Positions 28,664-37,682 of a stretch of DNA of 61,328 nucleotides are shown in pieces. This DNA comes from Furfurilactobacillus siliginis (GTDB lineage: Bacteria > Bacillota > Bacilli > Lactobacillales > Lactobacillaceae): assembly GCF_001437435.1 (NCBI RefSeq), contig NZ_JQCB01000002.1, forward strand, positions 47,095 to 108,422, in the 5' to 3' direction. Position 1 is the stretch's first letter; each line of letters begins with the position of its first letter. The notes beneath the pieces were generated by a model. That model saw only the letters and a program-made list of their open reading frames with translations, did no database searches and was not told the origin of the DNA. The position numbers and the translations under genes were made by a program.

Positions 28664-29686
28664 GTGAAAATTGCTGTAGATGCGATGGGCGGCGACAATG
28701 CCCCTGAAGAAATTGTTAAAGGAATCGAATTAGCACGGGATGCATATCCAGATATGGAATTTCAATTGTACGGACCAAAGGAACGCATCCAAGCACTAGT
28801 TACAAATGAGGAACGAATTGAAATCGTTCATGCGGCTTCAGTCATTGCGATGGAAGATGAACCGGTTCGGGCCGTGCGGTCAAAAAAGGACTCATCGATT
28901 GTACTAGCAGCGACGGCTGTCAAAGAAGGTCGCGCGGATGCCTTTTTCTCAGCTGGTAACACAGGGGCTGTCCTAGCAGCGGGTTTATTTATTATTGGTC
29001 GAATCAAAGGAATCGATCGTCCGGGACTGACCACCACGTTACCTGTTGTTACTGGGGATGCGACTGGCAGTTTCACAATGCTGGACGTTGGTGCCAATGC
29101 GGATTATAAATTGACTAACCTGGAGCAATTTGCGGTGCTCGGTAACTTTTATGGGCAAACCGTCATGGGTATCGAAAAGCCTAAAGTTGGTTTACTGAAT
29201 AACGGGACCGAAGCCGATAAAGGTGACAAGGTTCACCGGGCTGCGTTTGAACAACTGAGTTCAATGGAAAATATTAATTTTATCGGTAACGTCGAATCAC
29301 GTGAACTGTTAAATGGTGCAGCAGACGTGGTTGTAACTGACGGTTTTACTGGTAATGCAACGTTGAAAGCCATTGAAGGAACTGCTTTATCGATGCTATC
29401 TTTGATTCGTTCAAAAATCATGGCGTCAACGAAGGCGAAGATGGGTTATGTTTTGAGTCGCAATGCCTTTCATGAAGTTGGTCAAGTGATGGATTACTCG
29501 AAACATGGTGGTGCTGTGTTATTAGGATTAAAGGGCGCCGTTGTGAAAACACATGGGTCTGCAAAGGCTGAAACCGTTCGTAACACGATGGGGCAAATTC
29601 ATCAGATTGTTGCTAGTGGCTTAATTGCGAAAACAGTGGCTTATTTCGAAGATGCCAAAGCGACGACAACTGACGCTGAAAAGTAG
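28664..29686 (+). CDS. plsX: Phosphate acyltransferase PlsX
   Basis: Makes acyl-phosphate from acyl-ACP for PlsY, the first step of glycerophospholipid synthesis. The 340-residue protein starts MKIAVDAMGGDNAPEEIV, with FFSAGNTGAVLA near 86-97, LDVGANAD near 142 and DGFTGN near 226. The start is GTG at 28664 with AAGGAAGG upstream. It acts peripherally at the membrane. Its partner acpP follows after 76 bases. Confidence 0.96.
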   Translation: MKIAVDAMGGDNAPEEIVKGIELARDAYPDMEFQLYGPKERIQALVTNEERIEIVHAASVIAMEDEPVRAVRSKKDSSIVLAATAVKEGRADAFFSAGNTGAVLAAGLFIIGRIKGIDRPGLTTTLPVVTGDATGSFTMLDVGANADYKLTNLEQFAVLGNFYGQTVMGIEKPKVGLLNNGTEADKGDKVHRAAFEQLSSMENINFIGNVESRELLNGAADVVVTDGFTGNATLKAIEGTALSMLSLIRSKIMASTKAKMGYVLSRNAFHEVGQVMDYSKHGGAVLLGLKGAVVKTHGSAKAETVRNTMGQIHQIVASGLIAKTVAYFEDAKATTTDAEK

Positions 29687-29762
29687 CGGTAGCACTAGAC
29701 AAGTAACCGTGAAAACGATAGACTAAAAAACTGTAAAACACTTTCCAGAAACTAGGGTAGAC

Positions 29763-30014
29763 ATGACTAAACAAGAAATTTTTGACAAAATTGGTTCGAT
29801 TATTGAAGACCGGTTTGAAGTTGAACATGATAAGGTCACCAATGATCTTAACTTTCGGACAGATCTGGACGCTGACTCCATTGATTTCGTTGAATTCATT
29901 ATGGAATTAGAAGATACGTTTGGTGCCGAAATTTCCGACGATGATGCGGAGAAGTTAAACACCATCGGCCAAGTGGTCGATTATGTGTATGACCATCAGG
30001 AAACAGCTGAATAG
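29763..30014 (+). CDS. acpP: Acyl carrier protein
   Basis: Carries acyl chains on a 4'-phosphopantetheine arm. The 83-residue acidic helical protein has the modification site at Ser39 in DADSIDFVE. The Shine-Dalgarno is weak (AGGGTAGA). The plsX-acpP-rnc order is standard. Lactobacilli often have a second acpP in a fab cluster; none lies here, so this copy probably serves the phospholipid branch. Confidence 0.95.
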   Translation: MTKQEIFDKIGSIIEDRFEVEHDKVTNDLNFRTDLDADSIDFVEFIMELEDTFGAEISDDDAEKLNTIGQVVDYVYDHQETAE

Positions 30015-30180
30015 GTTAACGCCACGCGAGTCAAAGGTCGGGAAGTATCATTTTCTAACGTCGCTGGTCGAGGTACTGAACCTAGTGCACTTGGCAGCTG
30101 TTAGGACGTGAGCCGGCTTTTGGCTCGTTTTTAGACAAGTTACCCCCACGATACAGAGCCAAAGACAGAGGAGAAAAAGC

Positions 30181-30906
30181 GTGATACCAGGAATACAAAA
30201 GGAATTAGCAGATCGGTTTGACATTCATTTTAGTAACCCAGCTTTATTGGATGAAGCCTTCACCCAGGCCAGCTATGTGAATGAACATCCACGTGAAGAC
30301 TTGAAGTTTTATGAACGTATTGAATTTTTAGGGGATGCCGTTTTACAACTGACGGTTTCTGAATATATTTACAAACGTTATCCAGAAATGCCACAAGGTA
30401 AGTTGACACGGCTTCGTGCTGCGATGGTGCAGGAAGCCAGCTTTGCAAAATTTGCACTGGAATGTCACTTTGACCAGTACATTCGTCTTGGTAAAGGCGA
30501 AGAAAAAGAGGGTGCACGGCACCGGGCGTCATTACTTTGTGATATTTTTGAATCTTTTGTTGGCGCATTATATCTGGATAAAGGCAAAGACGCGGTTGTT
30601 GCCTTTATTACCACAGTGATTTTTCCCAAGCTGGATGCCGGTTGGTTTGACCACGCCATAGATTACAAGACGGCGTTACAAGAATGGTTACAACGCGATG
30701 GTGATGTACTGATTGATTATGAGTTAGCTCATGAGGATGGTCCTGAAAACGACCGCAGCTTTACCATGACGGTTGCAGCTGATGGCACCATTGTTGGTCA
30801 AGGGACCGGGAAATCTAAAAAAAGTGCGGAACAAGCGGCCGCATTAAAAGCGTTGAACGAACTGCGGGGACAGCAAGAAACCTTGATTACCCATGGTAAG
30901 GATTAA
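30181..30906 (+). CDS. rnc: Ribonuclease III
   Basis: Double-stranded RNA endonuclease that matures rRNA and processes mRNA. The 241-residue product has the signature ERIEFLGDAVLQL (about 41-53), the catalytic acidic DIFESFVGALYLD near 121, and a C-terminal dsRBD (about 160-230). The GTG at 30181 is supported by GAGGAGAAA 6 bases upstream. About 165 bases without a gene separate it from acpP. smc follows after 24 bases. Confidence 0.96.
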   Translation: MIPGIQKELADRFDIHFSNPALLDEAFTQASYVNEHPREDLKFYERIEFLGDAVLQLTVSEYIYKRYPEMPQGKLTRLRAAMVQEASFAKFALECHFDQYIRLGKGEEKEGARHRASLLCDIFESFVGALYLDKGKDAVVAFITTVIFPKLDAGWFDHAIDYKTALQEWLQRDGDVLIDYELAHEDGPENDRSFTMTVAADGTIVGQGTGKSKKSAEQAAALKALNELRGQQETLITHGKD

Positions 30907-30930
30907 CGTAAATTAACGGATGGCGATTGA

Positions 30931-33900
30931 ATGAAACTAAAGACTTTGGAAATCAGCGGCTTTAAATCGTTTGCTGACAAAACAAAAATTGAGTTTATGT
31001 CTGGGTTGACTGGTATCGTTGGTCCTAACGGGAGTGGTAAGAGTAACATTATCGAAGCCATTCGCTGGGTTTTAGGCGAACAATCTGCCAAGGACCTGCG
31101 TGGTACCAAAATGACTGATGTGATTTTCGCTGGTTCAGCAAATCGCAAGCCACTCAACCGGGCAGAAGTCTCCATTACATTTGACAATGCGGATCACTAC
31201 CTCAAAAGCGATTTTTCTGAGGTAAAGGTGACCCGCCGTTTGTTTAGAAACGGTGAATCTGGCTATTTGGTGAACGGTCAAGATTGTCGCCTGCGAGATA
31301 TTTTAGAGCTGTTTATGGATACCGGACTTGGGCGTGAGTCATTTTCCATCATTAGTCAAGGTCGTGTTGAAGCAATTTTCAACAGCAAACCGGAAGACCG
31401 GCGCAGCATTATTGAAGAGGTTGCCGGTGTTTATAAATATAAGCAGAATAAAGATAAGGCTCAAAAAGAACTCGGTAATACGCGTGAATATCTGAATCGG
31501 GTCAACGACATCATCGCCGAGCTTGAAGGCCAGATGGAACCATTAGCGGAACAAAGCGCGTTAGCAAAGGATTATGTTGATCAAAAGGAACGCTATGATC
31601 AATTGGAGCAGGCGCGATTGGTTATTGAAATTACTGATAATCAAGCGGCTAAGCAAGTAACTGACAAGAAAATTGCAGATTCAAAGGCGCTTGTGACACG
31701 CTATGAAACAGATGTCGCAGAGCAAACGCAACATGTGACACAACTTAAAGCGCGACGTGAAGCGTTGACGGTGCAAAAGGATGATTTACAGGCACAATTG
31801 CTGAAGTTGACCGAGGAAACAACGGCGCTATCTGGAAAGCAAGAAACAGACGCGACCCGTTCTGCCTTTCAAAAGCAGCAGCAGACTGAATTAACAGCTC
31901 GTTTAGAGACTGTTAACCAGACACTTGAAAGTAGCCAGGCGGCGCTGGCGGCAGCGCTGGCGGCGCAAAGTAAGCAGCAACAGGCTGTTGATGATGCGAC
32001 AGCGGTGGTTGCTGGTTTAACTAGTGGCAACAGTAAAGCGCAACAACAACGATTAAATCAGCAGCTACAGCAGTTACAAGATGACTATGTTGATCAAATG
32101 CAGGCATTAACAACCTTGCATAATGAGCAACATTTTTTGGCGCAAACACATGAACGAGATGATCAACAGCAAGCGCGCGTGGGTGGACAACTGACAAAGC
32201 TACTAGCAGATGTTGAAACAGTGACCCAAAAACGGGACGCCGCGCAGGCTGTTCTAGATGAACAGCTGGCTAAGCAGCAGACTTGCCACGCGCAATTTGA
32301 GGCTGCCGGAGATGATTATCATAAACTCACCGCAGCCTTTGAAACTGCCCAAAAGAACTGGTATAACGCACTAACGGTTATGCAGCGCGCAAAAGCTCGA
32401 GCAGATAGTTTAGCTGCAACCAATGATGAACATGCGAGTTTTTACCAAGGCGTACGGGCCATTTTAAAGGTGCGCAGCCAATTCCCTGGTGTAGTGGGTC
32501 CAGTTGCCGACTTAGTAACGGTGCCAGCCGATTTGACTAAGGCAATCGAAACAGCTTTAGGTGCCCAACTGCAACAATTAGTTGTGACTGATGAAAATAC
32601 TGCTCGAGACGCTGTTCAGTACCTAACGAAAAATCGCGCCGGACGGGCCACTTTTTTACCTCAAACAACGATTCACGGGCATCGGCTGAGCGATATGCAA
32701 ATCAAACCATTGCAAGGCCAACCCGGATTTGTGGGTGTTGCAAGCGACTTGGTTAGTTTTAAGCCTGAGCTACAAAGTATCGTTGACCATTTATTAGGTA
32801 CCACTGTTATCGCGACAACGTTAGACGCCGCACTGCAGTTAGCTAAAATAGGTGGTCACCGTTTTCGAATTGTGACGCAAGATGGTCAAATCATGAACGC
32901 CAGTGGGTCAATTACTGGTGGTGCAAATAAACACACAACGGCCGGCGTGTTAAGTCAGCGAGCTGAGTTAACGAAACTAACGCAGGACATTAGCACCATG
33001 CAAACGGCCTTGTCGGACCAAGAAAAACAAGTGAGCCATTTACAAGAACAGGTCGATACTGCCGCAGCTTCAGGTGCGAAACTGCGTGATCAAAAGGATC
33101 AAATCGATGCAACGGTTCAAAGTGCGCGTGGACAACTCACATTGGTTGTTGAACAACTTACAGTTGCAACGCGGCGAATGCAGGCCATCAAGCTGGAACA
33201 ACAGCAAGGGGTGCAAGACGACGCGGATTATCAAACACAAATTGAAACGACGGCAAAGCAAGTAATAGAAACTGAGGCTGCCCTAACGCAAATTAAGGAA
33301 AAGCGTAGTGCGTTACAAGCGGATTTAAACAGTTTAACGGCTGATATGACGACACAAACTGAACTGCTGCAAACAAAGCAACAATGGCTAGCTGGTGCGA
33401 AGGCAAGCCTAAAAGCGCAAGTCAGTGATTGTCAACGATTACAGCAGACGGTCGCCAAAACGACGGCTGAAGTGGCTGATCTACGCCACCAGTTAGACAC
33501 GTTAACCAATGCCAAGAAAGTTGCTAATGAGCAGAATTTGGCCGAACAGTTGGCCAAAGCAACGGCTGCAACCACAGAGGTTCAGCAACAACTGTCACAG
33601 ACAACTAAAGAGTTGACAGGTTTAGCACAAATGTTGGCTGATGGTGAAGCTGCGTTAACACGTGCACAAGAATTACAACGAGTTGCGTTAAGTGATATGA
33701 ATGCATTAAGTGCAACACAGTCACGGTTAGCAACGTTGCTGGACAATGATTTAAACGTGTTAGCAGAGGCGCACCACTTGACGTTGGCAGCCGCGAAGGC
33801 GCAGTTGGACGATGCTTTACCAATTGCTGAAATTAAGCGTCAGTTGAAGTTACTGAAACGTGGTTTAGACGAAATTGGTGATGTTAACGTCGGCGCGATT

Positions 33901-34485
33901 GAAGAATATCAACGCGTTTCTGAACGTTATGACTTCTTGGCGCGTCAGCAAAGTGATTTGTTGACCAGTCAGGAACAACTGCAAGAAACGATGTCTGAAA
34001 TGGATACTGAGGTAGAGACCCGCTTCAAGACAGCATTTGACGAAGTTGCCGACGCCTTCAGCGAAATCTTCGGGCAAATGTTTGGTGGTGGGAAAGCGCA
34101 ACTTGTGTTGACGGACCCGGTACATTTATTGACGACTGGAATTGACATTATGGCACAACCGCCTGGTAAGAAATTTCAGCGGATGAGTTTATTATCCGGT
34201 GGAGAACGGGCGCTGACTGCAATCACCTTGTTATTTGCAATTTTAGCTGTGCGACCAGTGCCATTTGCGATTCTTGATGAAACTGAAGCTGCTTTGGACG
34301 AAGCGAACGTCGCGCGGTTTGCACGTTATTTACGTGATTTTGGTGGCGGCACACAGTTTATCGTCATCACCCACCGTAAGGGTACGATGGTTAATGCGAA
34401 TGTCCTCTATGGTGTGACCATGCAGGAATCTGGTGTTTCAAAGATGGTCGCAGTATCGTTAGATGACGTGGAAGCAGTGTCATAG
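30931..34485 (+). CDS. smc: Chromosome partition protein SMC
   Basis: ATPase of the condensin complex with ScpA/ScpB that folds and segregates the chromosome. The 1184-residue protein has Walker A GPNGSGKSN near residue 32, long coiled coils (about 170-500 and 680-1010, rich in Gln and Ala), a hinge (about 505-670, beginning QFPGVVGPVADL), the signature LLSGGERALTA near 1088 and Walker B FAILDETEAALD. The Gln-rich coiled coil is typical of lactobacilli. It lies between rnc and ftsY as in B. subtilis. Confidence 0.97.
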   Translation: MKLKTLEISGFKSFADKTKIEFMSGLTGIVGPNGSGKSNIIEAIRWVLGEQSAKDLRGTKMTDVIFAGSANRKPLNRAEVSITFDNADHYLKSDFSEVKVTRRLFRNGESGYLVNGQDCRLRDILELFMDTGLGRESFSIISQGRVEAIFNSKPEDRRSIIEEVAGVYKYKQNKDKAQKELGNTREYLNRVNDIIAELEGQMEPLAEQSALAKDYVDQKERYDQLEQARLVIEITDNQAAKQVTDKKIADSKALVTRYETDVAEQTQHVTQLKARREALTVQKDDLQAQLLKLTEETTALSGKQETDATRSAFQKQQQTELTARLETVNQTLESSQAALAAALAAQSKQQQAVDDATAVVAGLTSGNSKAQQQRLNQQLQQLQDDYVDQMQALTTLHNEQHFLAQTHERDDQQQARVGGQLTKLLADVETVTQKRDAAQAVLDEQLAKQQTCHAQFEAAGDDYHKLTAAFETAQKNWYNALTVMQRAKARADSLAATNDEHASFYQGVRAILKVRSQFPGVVGPVADLVTVPADLTKAIETALGAQLQQLVVTDENTARDAVQYLTKNRAGRATFLPQTTIHGHRLSDMQIKPLQGQPGFVGVASDLVSFKPELQSIVDHLLGTTVIATTLDAALQLAKIGGHRFRIVTQDGQIMNASGSITGGANKHTTAGVLSQRAELTKLTQDISTMQTALSDQEKQVSHLQEQVDTAAASGAKLRDQKDQIDATVQSARGQLTLVVEQLTVATRRMQAIKLEQQQGVQDDADYQTQIETTAKQVIETEAALTQIKEKRSALQADLNSLTADMTTQTELLQTKQQWLAGAKASLKAQVSDCQRLQQTVAKTTAEVADLRHQLDTLTNAKKVANEQNLAEQLAKATAATTEVQQQLSQTTKELTGLAQMLADGEAALTRAQELQRVALSDMNALSATQSRLATLLDNDLNVLAEAHHLTLAAAKAQLDDALPIAEIKRQLKLLKRGLDEIGDVNVGAIEEYQRVSERYDFLARQQSDLLTSQEQLQETMSEMDTEVETRFKTAFDEVADAFSEIFGQMFGGGKAQLVLTDPVHLLTTGIDIMAQPPGKKFQRMSLLSGGERALTAITLLFAILAVRPVPFAILDETEAALDEANVARFARYLRDFGGGTQFIVITHRKGTMVNANVLYGVTMQESGVSKMVAVSLDDVEAVS

Positions 34486-34512
34486 AGAACGGAGCTTAGT
34501 AAAGGAGAACCC

Positions 34513-35931
34513 ATGGGTTTATTTGATATTTTTCGCCGACGTAATGCAGAAGAAACTGCATCGGCGGACAGTGAAACAACAGGTAATGTAGAAGCGGCAT
34601 CCACTTCCGCACTAGAATCTGCAACGAGTGTGGTTAGTGATAGTGGCACTGAAAGCGACGTTATTGCTGAAAGTAACAGCGCATCCACGAGTACGAGCTT
34701 GCTGAGTGAATCAGCAGCAAGTGAAATGACAGCGCGCCAATCTGTTGCTGCGTCTTTGTCGGTCGCTGCGAGCGCTGCTGACAGTCAGCAAGCTGCATCA
34801 ACTGAGCAACAAAACGCTGATTCCTTGAGTGTCGCTGCTGAAGATGCATTGCGTCAGTCAACGAGTGCCTCAATTTCAACATCAGCTAGCGAGGCAACTC
34901 GGCTAAGCACAGCGAGTCTGTCAGAATCTACGTCGACATCTATTTCTGAATCTGAAAGTGACGTAGAGGATACTGCTAGTAGTGAAGTCCCAGCAACTGA
35001 TGCCGAACTGTATGACAAAGGTTTAGAAAAATCACGGAAAACATTTGGCGATCGGTTAAATGAATTTCTAGCAAATTTCCGTAGTGTTGATGAAGACTTC
35101 TTCGATGATCTTGAAGAAACCTTGATTGGTGCAGATGTTGGCTTTAATACAGCAGTCTCAATCACAGATGAACTACGTGATGAAGTCCGCTTGCAAAATG
35201 CCAAGAAGCGTCAAGATGTTGAGAACGTCATCGTCGAAAAATTGGTCAATCGTTATGATCAAGAAGGCGATGGGGAAAACAACTCAGTTAACATGGCAAA
35301 AAGCGGTCCAACGGTGATTTTCTTTGTTGGTGTTAATGGCGTTGGTAAAACGACGACGGTTGGTAAGCTTGCAAATATGTATAAACAGCAAGGGAAAAAG
35401 GTCTTATTAGCCGCTGCGGATACGTTCCGTGCTGGTGCCATTGAACAACTGCAGGTGTGGGGAAAACGCGATGATGTGCCAGTTGTCGCCCTTCCAGAAA
35501 AAAGTGATCCGGCAGCGGTTGTGTATGATGCCGTGCAACGTGCTAAAAATGAAAATTTTGACATTTTAATGGTTGATACCGCCGGCCGGTTGCAGAATAA
35601 AGTCAATTTGATGAACGAATTGGCCAAAATGAAACGGGTGCTGAGCCGTGAAATTCCTGATGCCCCACATGAAGTTTTATTAGTCCTTGATGCGACCACT
35701 GGACAAAATGCGCTGAACCAAGCGAAAACGTTTGGGGAAGCCACAGCGGTGACAGGTATCGTTTTGACGAAGCTAGATGGCACTGCCAAAGGTGGGATTG
35801 TGCTCGCTATTCGCAATGAAATGCACTTGCCAGTTAAGTTTGTTGGCTTGGGTGAACAGGTCAATGATTTGCGGCCATTTGATCCAAATGAATTCGTGTA
35901 TGGGTTGTTCAAAGGGCTGATTAAAGAATAG
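34513..35931 (+). CDS. ftsY: Signal recognition particle receptor FtsY with Ser-rich N-terminus
   Basis: SRP receptor GTPase that docks Ffh-ribosome complexes at the membrane. The NG domain occupies about 170-472: GVNGVGKTTTVGK near 275, AADTFRAGA, VDTAGRLQNK and TKLDGTAKGG. The first ~165 residues are unusual: dense Ser, Thr, Ala and Glu (for example SASTSTSLLSESAAS), with no membrane segment. FtsY proteins carry an acidic A domain that contacts lipids, but a Ser-rich repeat of this length is uncommon. AAAGGAG lies 7 bases before the ATG. The partner gene ffh is at 39.8 kb. Confidence 0.95.
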   Translation: MGLFDIFRRRNAEETASADSETTGNVEAASTSALESATSVVSDSGTESDVIAESNSASTSTSLLSESAASEMTARQSVAASLSVAASAADSQQAASTEQQNADSLSVAAEDALRQSTSASISTSASEATRLSTASLSESTSTSISESESDVEDTASSEVPATDAELYDKGLEKSRKTFGDRLNEFLANFRSVDEDFFDDLEETLIGADVGFNTAVSITDELRDEVRLQNAKKRQDVENVIVEKLVNRYDQEGDGENNSVNMAKSGPTVIFFVGVNGVGKTTTVGKLANMYKQQGKKVLLAAADTFRAGAIEQLQVWGKRDDVPVVALPEKSDPAAVVYDAVQRAKNENFDILMVDTAGRLQNKVNLMNELAKMKRVLSREIPDAPHEVLLVLDATTGQNALNQAKTFGEATAVTGIVLTKLDGTAKGGIVLAIRNEMHLPVKFVGLGEQVNDLRPFDPNEFVYGLFKGLIKE

Positions 35932-35984
35932 CGAGTATTACAGTGAAATTAAAAATATTAGGTATTTCTCATTTACCTGTAATC

Positions 35985-35990
35985 TATAAT
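35985..35990 (+). promoter_or_regulatory. -10 box for the metQ leader
   Basis: A perfect TATAAT lies just upstream of the T-box leader. The -35 is poor. It implies initiation near 35997. Confidence 0.5.
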
Positions 35991-36028
35991 TGTGTATATT
36001 AATGGCATCTAAAAAATGTACACAATTT

Positions 36029-36289
36029 GAACAGGAGAGTAATTCACTTGTAAAGGCACAGCGAGCCCTTGAATTGATGGAAAAGGGCACTTACAAGTGG
36101 ATGAAGATGGCCTGCATATTGGCATCATTGAGCATTTTGTAAAATGATGATGGTTGGCATCCTTTATCGTGCACACCAACACAGTAAGTTGGTTAGTGAG
36201 CATCAAAATGTGAGTTTTGATGAAATAAGAATGGTAACGTGCGGTAGCGCTTCTTAGGTCCTTTGCGGATTTAGGCGGCGCTTTTTTTA
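36029..36289 (+). ncRNA. T-box leader upstream of metQ
   Basis: T-box leaders sense uncharged tRNA and control read-through. Stem I starts at ACAGGAGAGTAA: CACTTGTAA (36045-36053) pairs with 36091-36099, and GCCCTT (36065-36070) with 36083-36088. The apical AGCGAG and TTGATGG resemble the conserved distal loop. The 3' side (GATGAAGATGG, 36100-36110) contains ATG triplets that could be a Met specifier. A T-box-like TGGTAACGTGCGG at 36232-36244 is followed by a terminator stem (AGCGCT 36246-36251 with GGCGCT 36277-36282) and T7. The downstream gene is a methionine-type binding protein. Met specificity is inferred. Confidence 0.7.
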
Positions 36290-36309
36290 TTGGAGAGGAT
36301 GGCATCATT

Positions 36310-37116
36310 ATGGAAAAGAAACATTTATTGAGAACACTGGGAATTGCTTTTGGACTGACGTTAGTATTAGCGGGGGTAAGCGTGCACGCGTCTGCCAAAA
36401 CAGTTCGTGTCGGTGTCGTTGGTGATCAAGATGCGTCAATTTGGCGAGCTGTTGGTAAGGAAACGGCTAAAAAAGATGGTATTCAACTTAAAATCGTCAA
36501 TTTCACCGACTATAACCAACCCAATAATGCGCTGACCGATCACAGTATCGATATCAATGCGTTTCAAAGTTATAACTTCCAGAGTCAGTGGAACAAGTCA
36601 CATAAAACGGATATCGTTGGCATTGGCAACACCTATTTCCAGCCGTTAGCGTTATATTCACAGTCGGCTAAAAAATTATCAGATTTGAAACATGGTGCAA
36701 AGGTAATCATTCCCAATGACGCAGCTAATGAGGAACGGGGATTACTGCTGTTACAGCGAGCAGGACTAATCAAACTAAAGCATACAAATCTACCAACGCC
36801 GAGTGACATAACGCATAACAAGTTGGATTTGAAAGTGACGACCGTTGATGCTGCACAAACTGCCCGTTCACTGACGAGTGTTGATGCTGCGGTCGTTAAC
36901 GGAAATTATGCTTCTGCTGCAAACCTTAAACTTAAAAATGCACTTTATCGTGAACAGTTAAAGACAGGCGGTCAGTATATCAACGTGGTGTCATCCTTGA
37001 AAAAAGATCGGCATAACAAAACGTACCTGAAAGTTGTTAAAGCTTATCAAACAGAAGCAACGAAGAAGAACATCGATAAGTACTATAAAGGAAACACATT
37101 ACCGGCATGGAAATAA
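36310..37116 (+). CDS. metQ: MetQ/NlpA-family methionine-binding protein lacking lipobox Cys
   Basis: Extracytoplasmic substrate-binding component of a methionine ABC importer. The 268-residue product matches the NLPA family (VRVGVVGDQDASIWRAV near 28-44, INAFQSYNFQ near 80, TYFQPLALYS near 103, IPNDAANEERGLLLL near 123). The N-terminus has a hydrophobic signal (7-27), but the usual lipobox cysteine is absent: the segment reads LVLAGVSVHASAK. Release by signal peptidase I or membrane retention are both possible. No metN or metP gene is adjacent, so it is an orphan. A T-box leader precedes it. GGAGAGG lies upstream of the ATG. Confidence 0.85.
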   Translation: MEKKHLLRTLGIAFGLTLVLAGVSVHASAKTVRVGVVGDQDASIWRAVGKETAKKDGIQLKIVNFTDYNQPNNALTDHSIDINAFQSYNFQSQWNKSHKTDIVGIGNTYFQPLALYSQSAKKLSDLKHGAKVIIPNDAANEERGLLLLQRAGLIKLKHTNLPTPSDITHNKLDLKVTTVDAAQTARSLTSVDAAVVNGNYASAANLKLKNALYREQLKTGGQYINVVSSLKKDRHNKTYLKVVKAYQTEATKKNIDKYYKGNTLPAWK

Positions 37117-37124
37117 CGCAGGAA

Positions 37125-37259
37125 GAGAGTGGGGCAAAAGTCGGGAAATCGTGAGCAAGACCTAGAACAACCTAACGGATTGGTCTTCAATCCGTTAGGT
37201 TGTTCGTCCTCTGCACAGCGACTTGACTGTTGTCCCACGTTTTCGCTATTTAGGCTTGT
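37125..37259 (+). repeat. Dispersed ~135-bp intergenic element, copy 2
   Basis: Second copy of the element at 6684-6818, starting GAGAGTGGGGCAAAAG. Its central 17-bp stem (37165-37181 with 37189-37205, same GGTCTTC loop) has A-T where copy 1 has C-G. The outer arms GTGGGGCA and TGTCCCAC also pair. It again lies between convergent genes and abuts a terminator. Confidence 0.8.
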
Positions 37260-37318
37260 AATTCAAAAATCGAGTTTGGGACGTATGATACTCATGTCCC
37301 AAACTCGATTTTTGAATT
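37260..37318. terminator. Bidirectional terminator between metQ and membrane-protein gene
   Basis: A perfect 23-bp stem (37260-37282 with 37296-37318) closes a 13-base loop, with A and T tracts at both ends. The inner part GGGAC..GTCCC belongs to the shared core family. Confidence 0.85.
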
Positions 37319-37324
37319 ATGACC

Positions 37325-37627
37325 TTAACCGCCGAAAACGATTGGGTTACCGCCAAATAAATTGAGTGCATATAAGAAAAGTAATAATGCATTGATGATT
37401 AGGGACCAGACAATCACCGTGTATCGAATGGTCGAATAGCGATAGCCTTTTAAATCATAATCGTGTTTTTCACGACGAGGGCCCTGGTACCCAATCATAA
37501 AAATGAGTTGCGCAACGATAAATACAACTTGGAGAATTGCGCCGACAATACGTAGCGCGGGTACCGTCATTTGCAACCAATAGGAACCTGCAGCTAGTGC
37601 ATCCACTAATAAACTTAATAAAACCAT
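37325..37627 (-). CDS. Small three-helix membrane protein, unknown
   Basis: The 100-residue product has three hydrophobic segments (about 2-18, 22-45 and 67-93) separated by a charged loop (GPRREKHDYDLKGYRYS). I do not recognise the family. A GGAGGTTAC site precedes the ATG on the minus strand. It lies 55 bases downstream of the APC permease gene on the same strand, so both could be on one transcript, which would end at the bidirectional terminator. Confidence 0.7.
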   Translation of the reverse strand: MVLLSLLVDALAAGSYWLQMTVPALRIVGAILQVVFIVAQLIFMIGYQGPRREKHDYDLKGYRYSTIRYTVIVWSLIINALLLFLYALNLFGGNPIVFGG

Positions 37628-37682
37628 GTGTAACCTCCGCTAAAAGAACTTTGATGCTTGCAGTATAGCAGATTTTCGAAGA

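Noticed and set aside
34407-35204. Several leftward frames opposite ftsY
   Set aside because: They mirror the Ser-rich ftsY region, which lacks stops on the other strand because of its codon composition.
35259-35912. 217-codon leftward frame opposite ftsY
   Set aside because: Long but antisense to the conserved GTPase domain; the sequence reflects ftsY codon bias.
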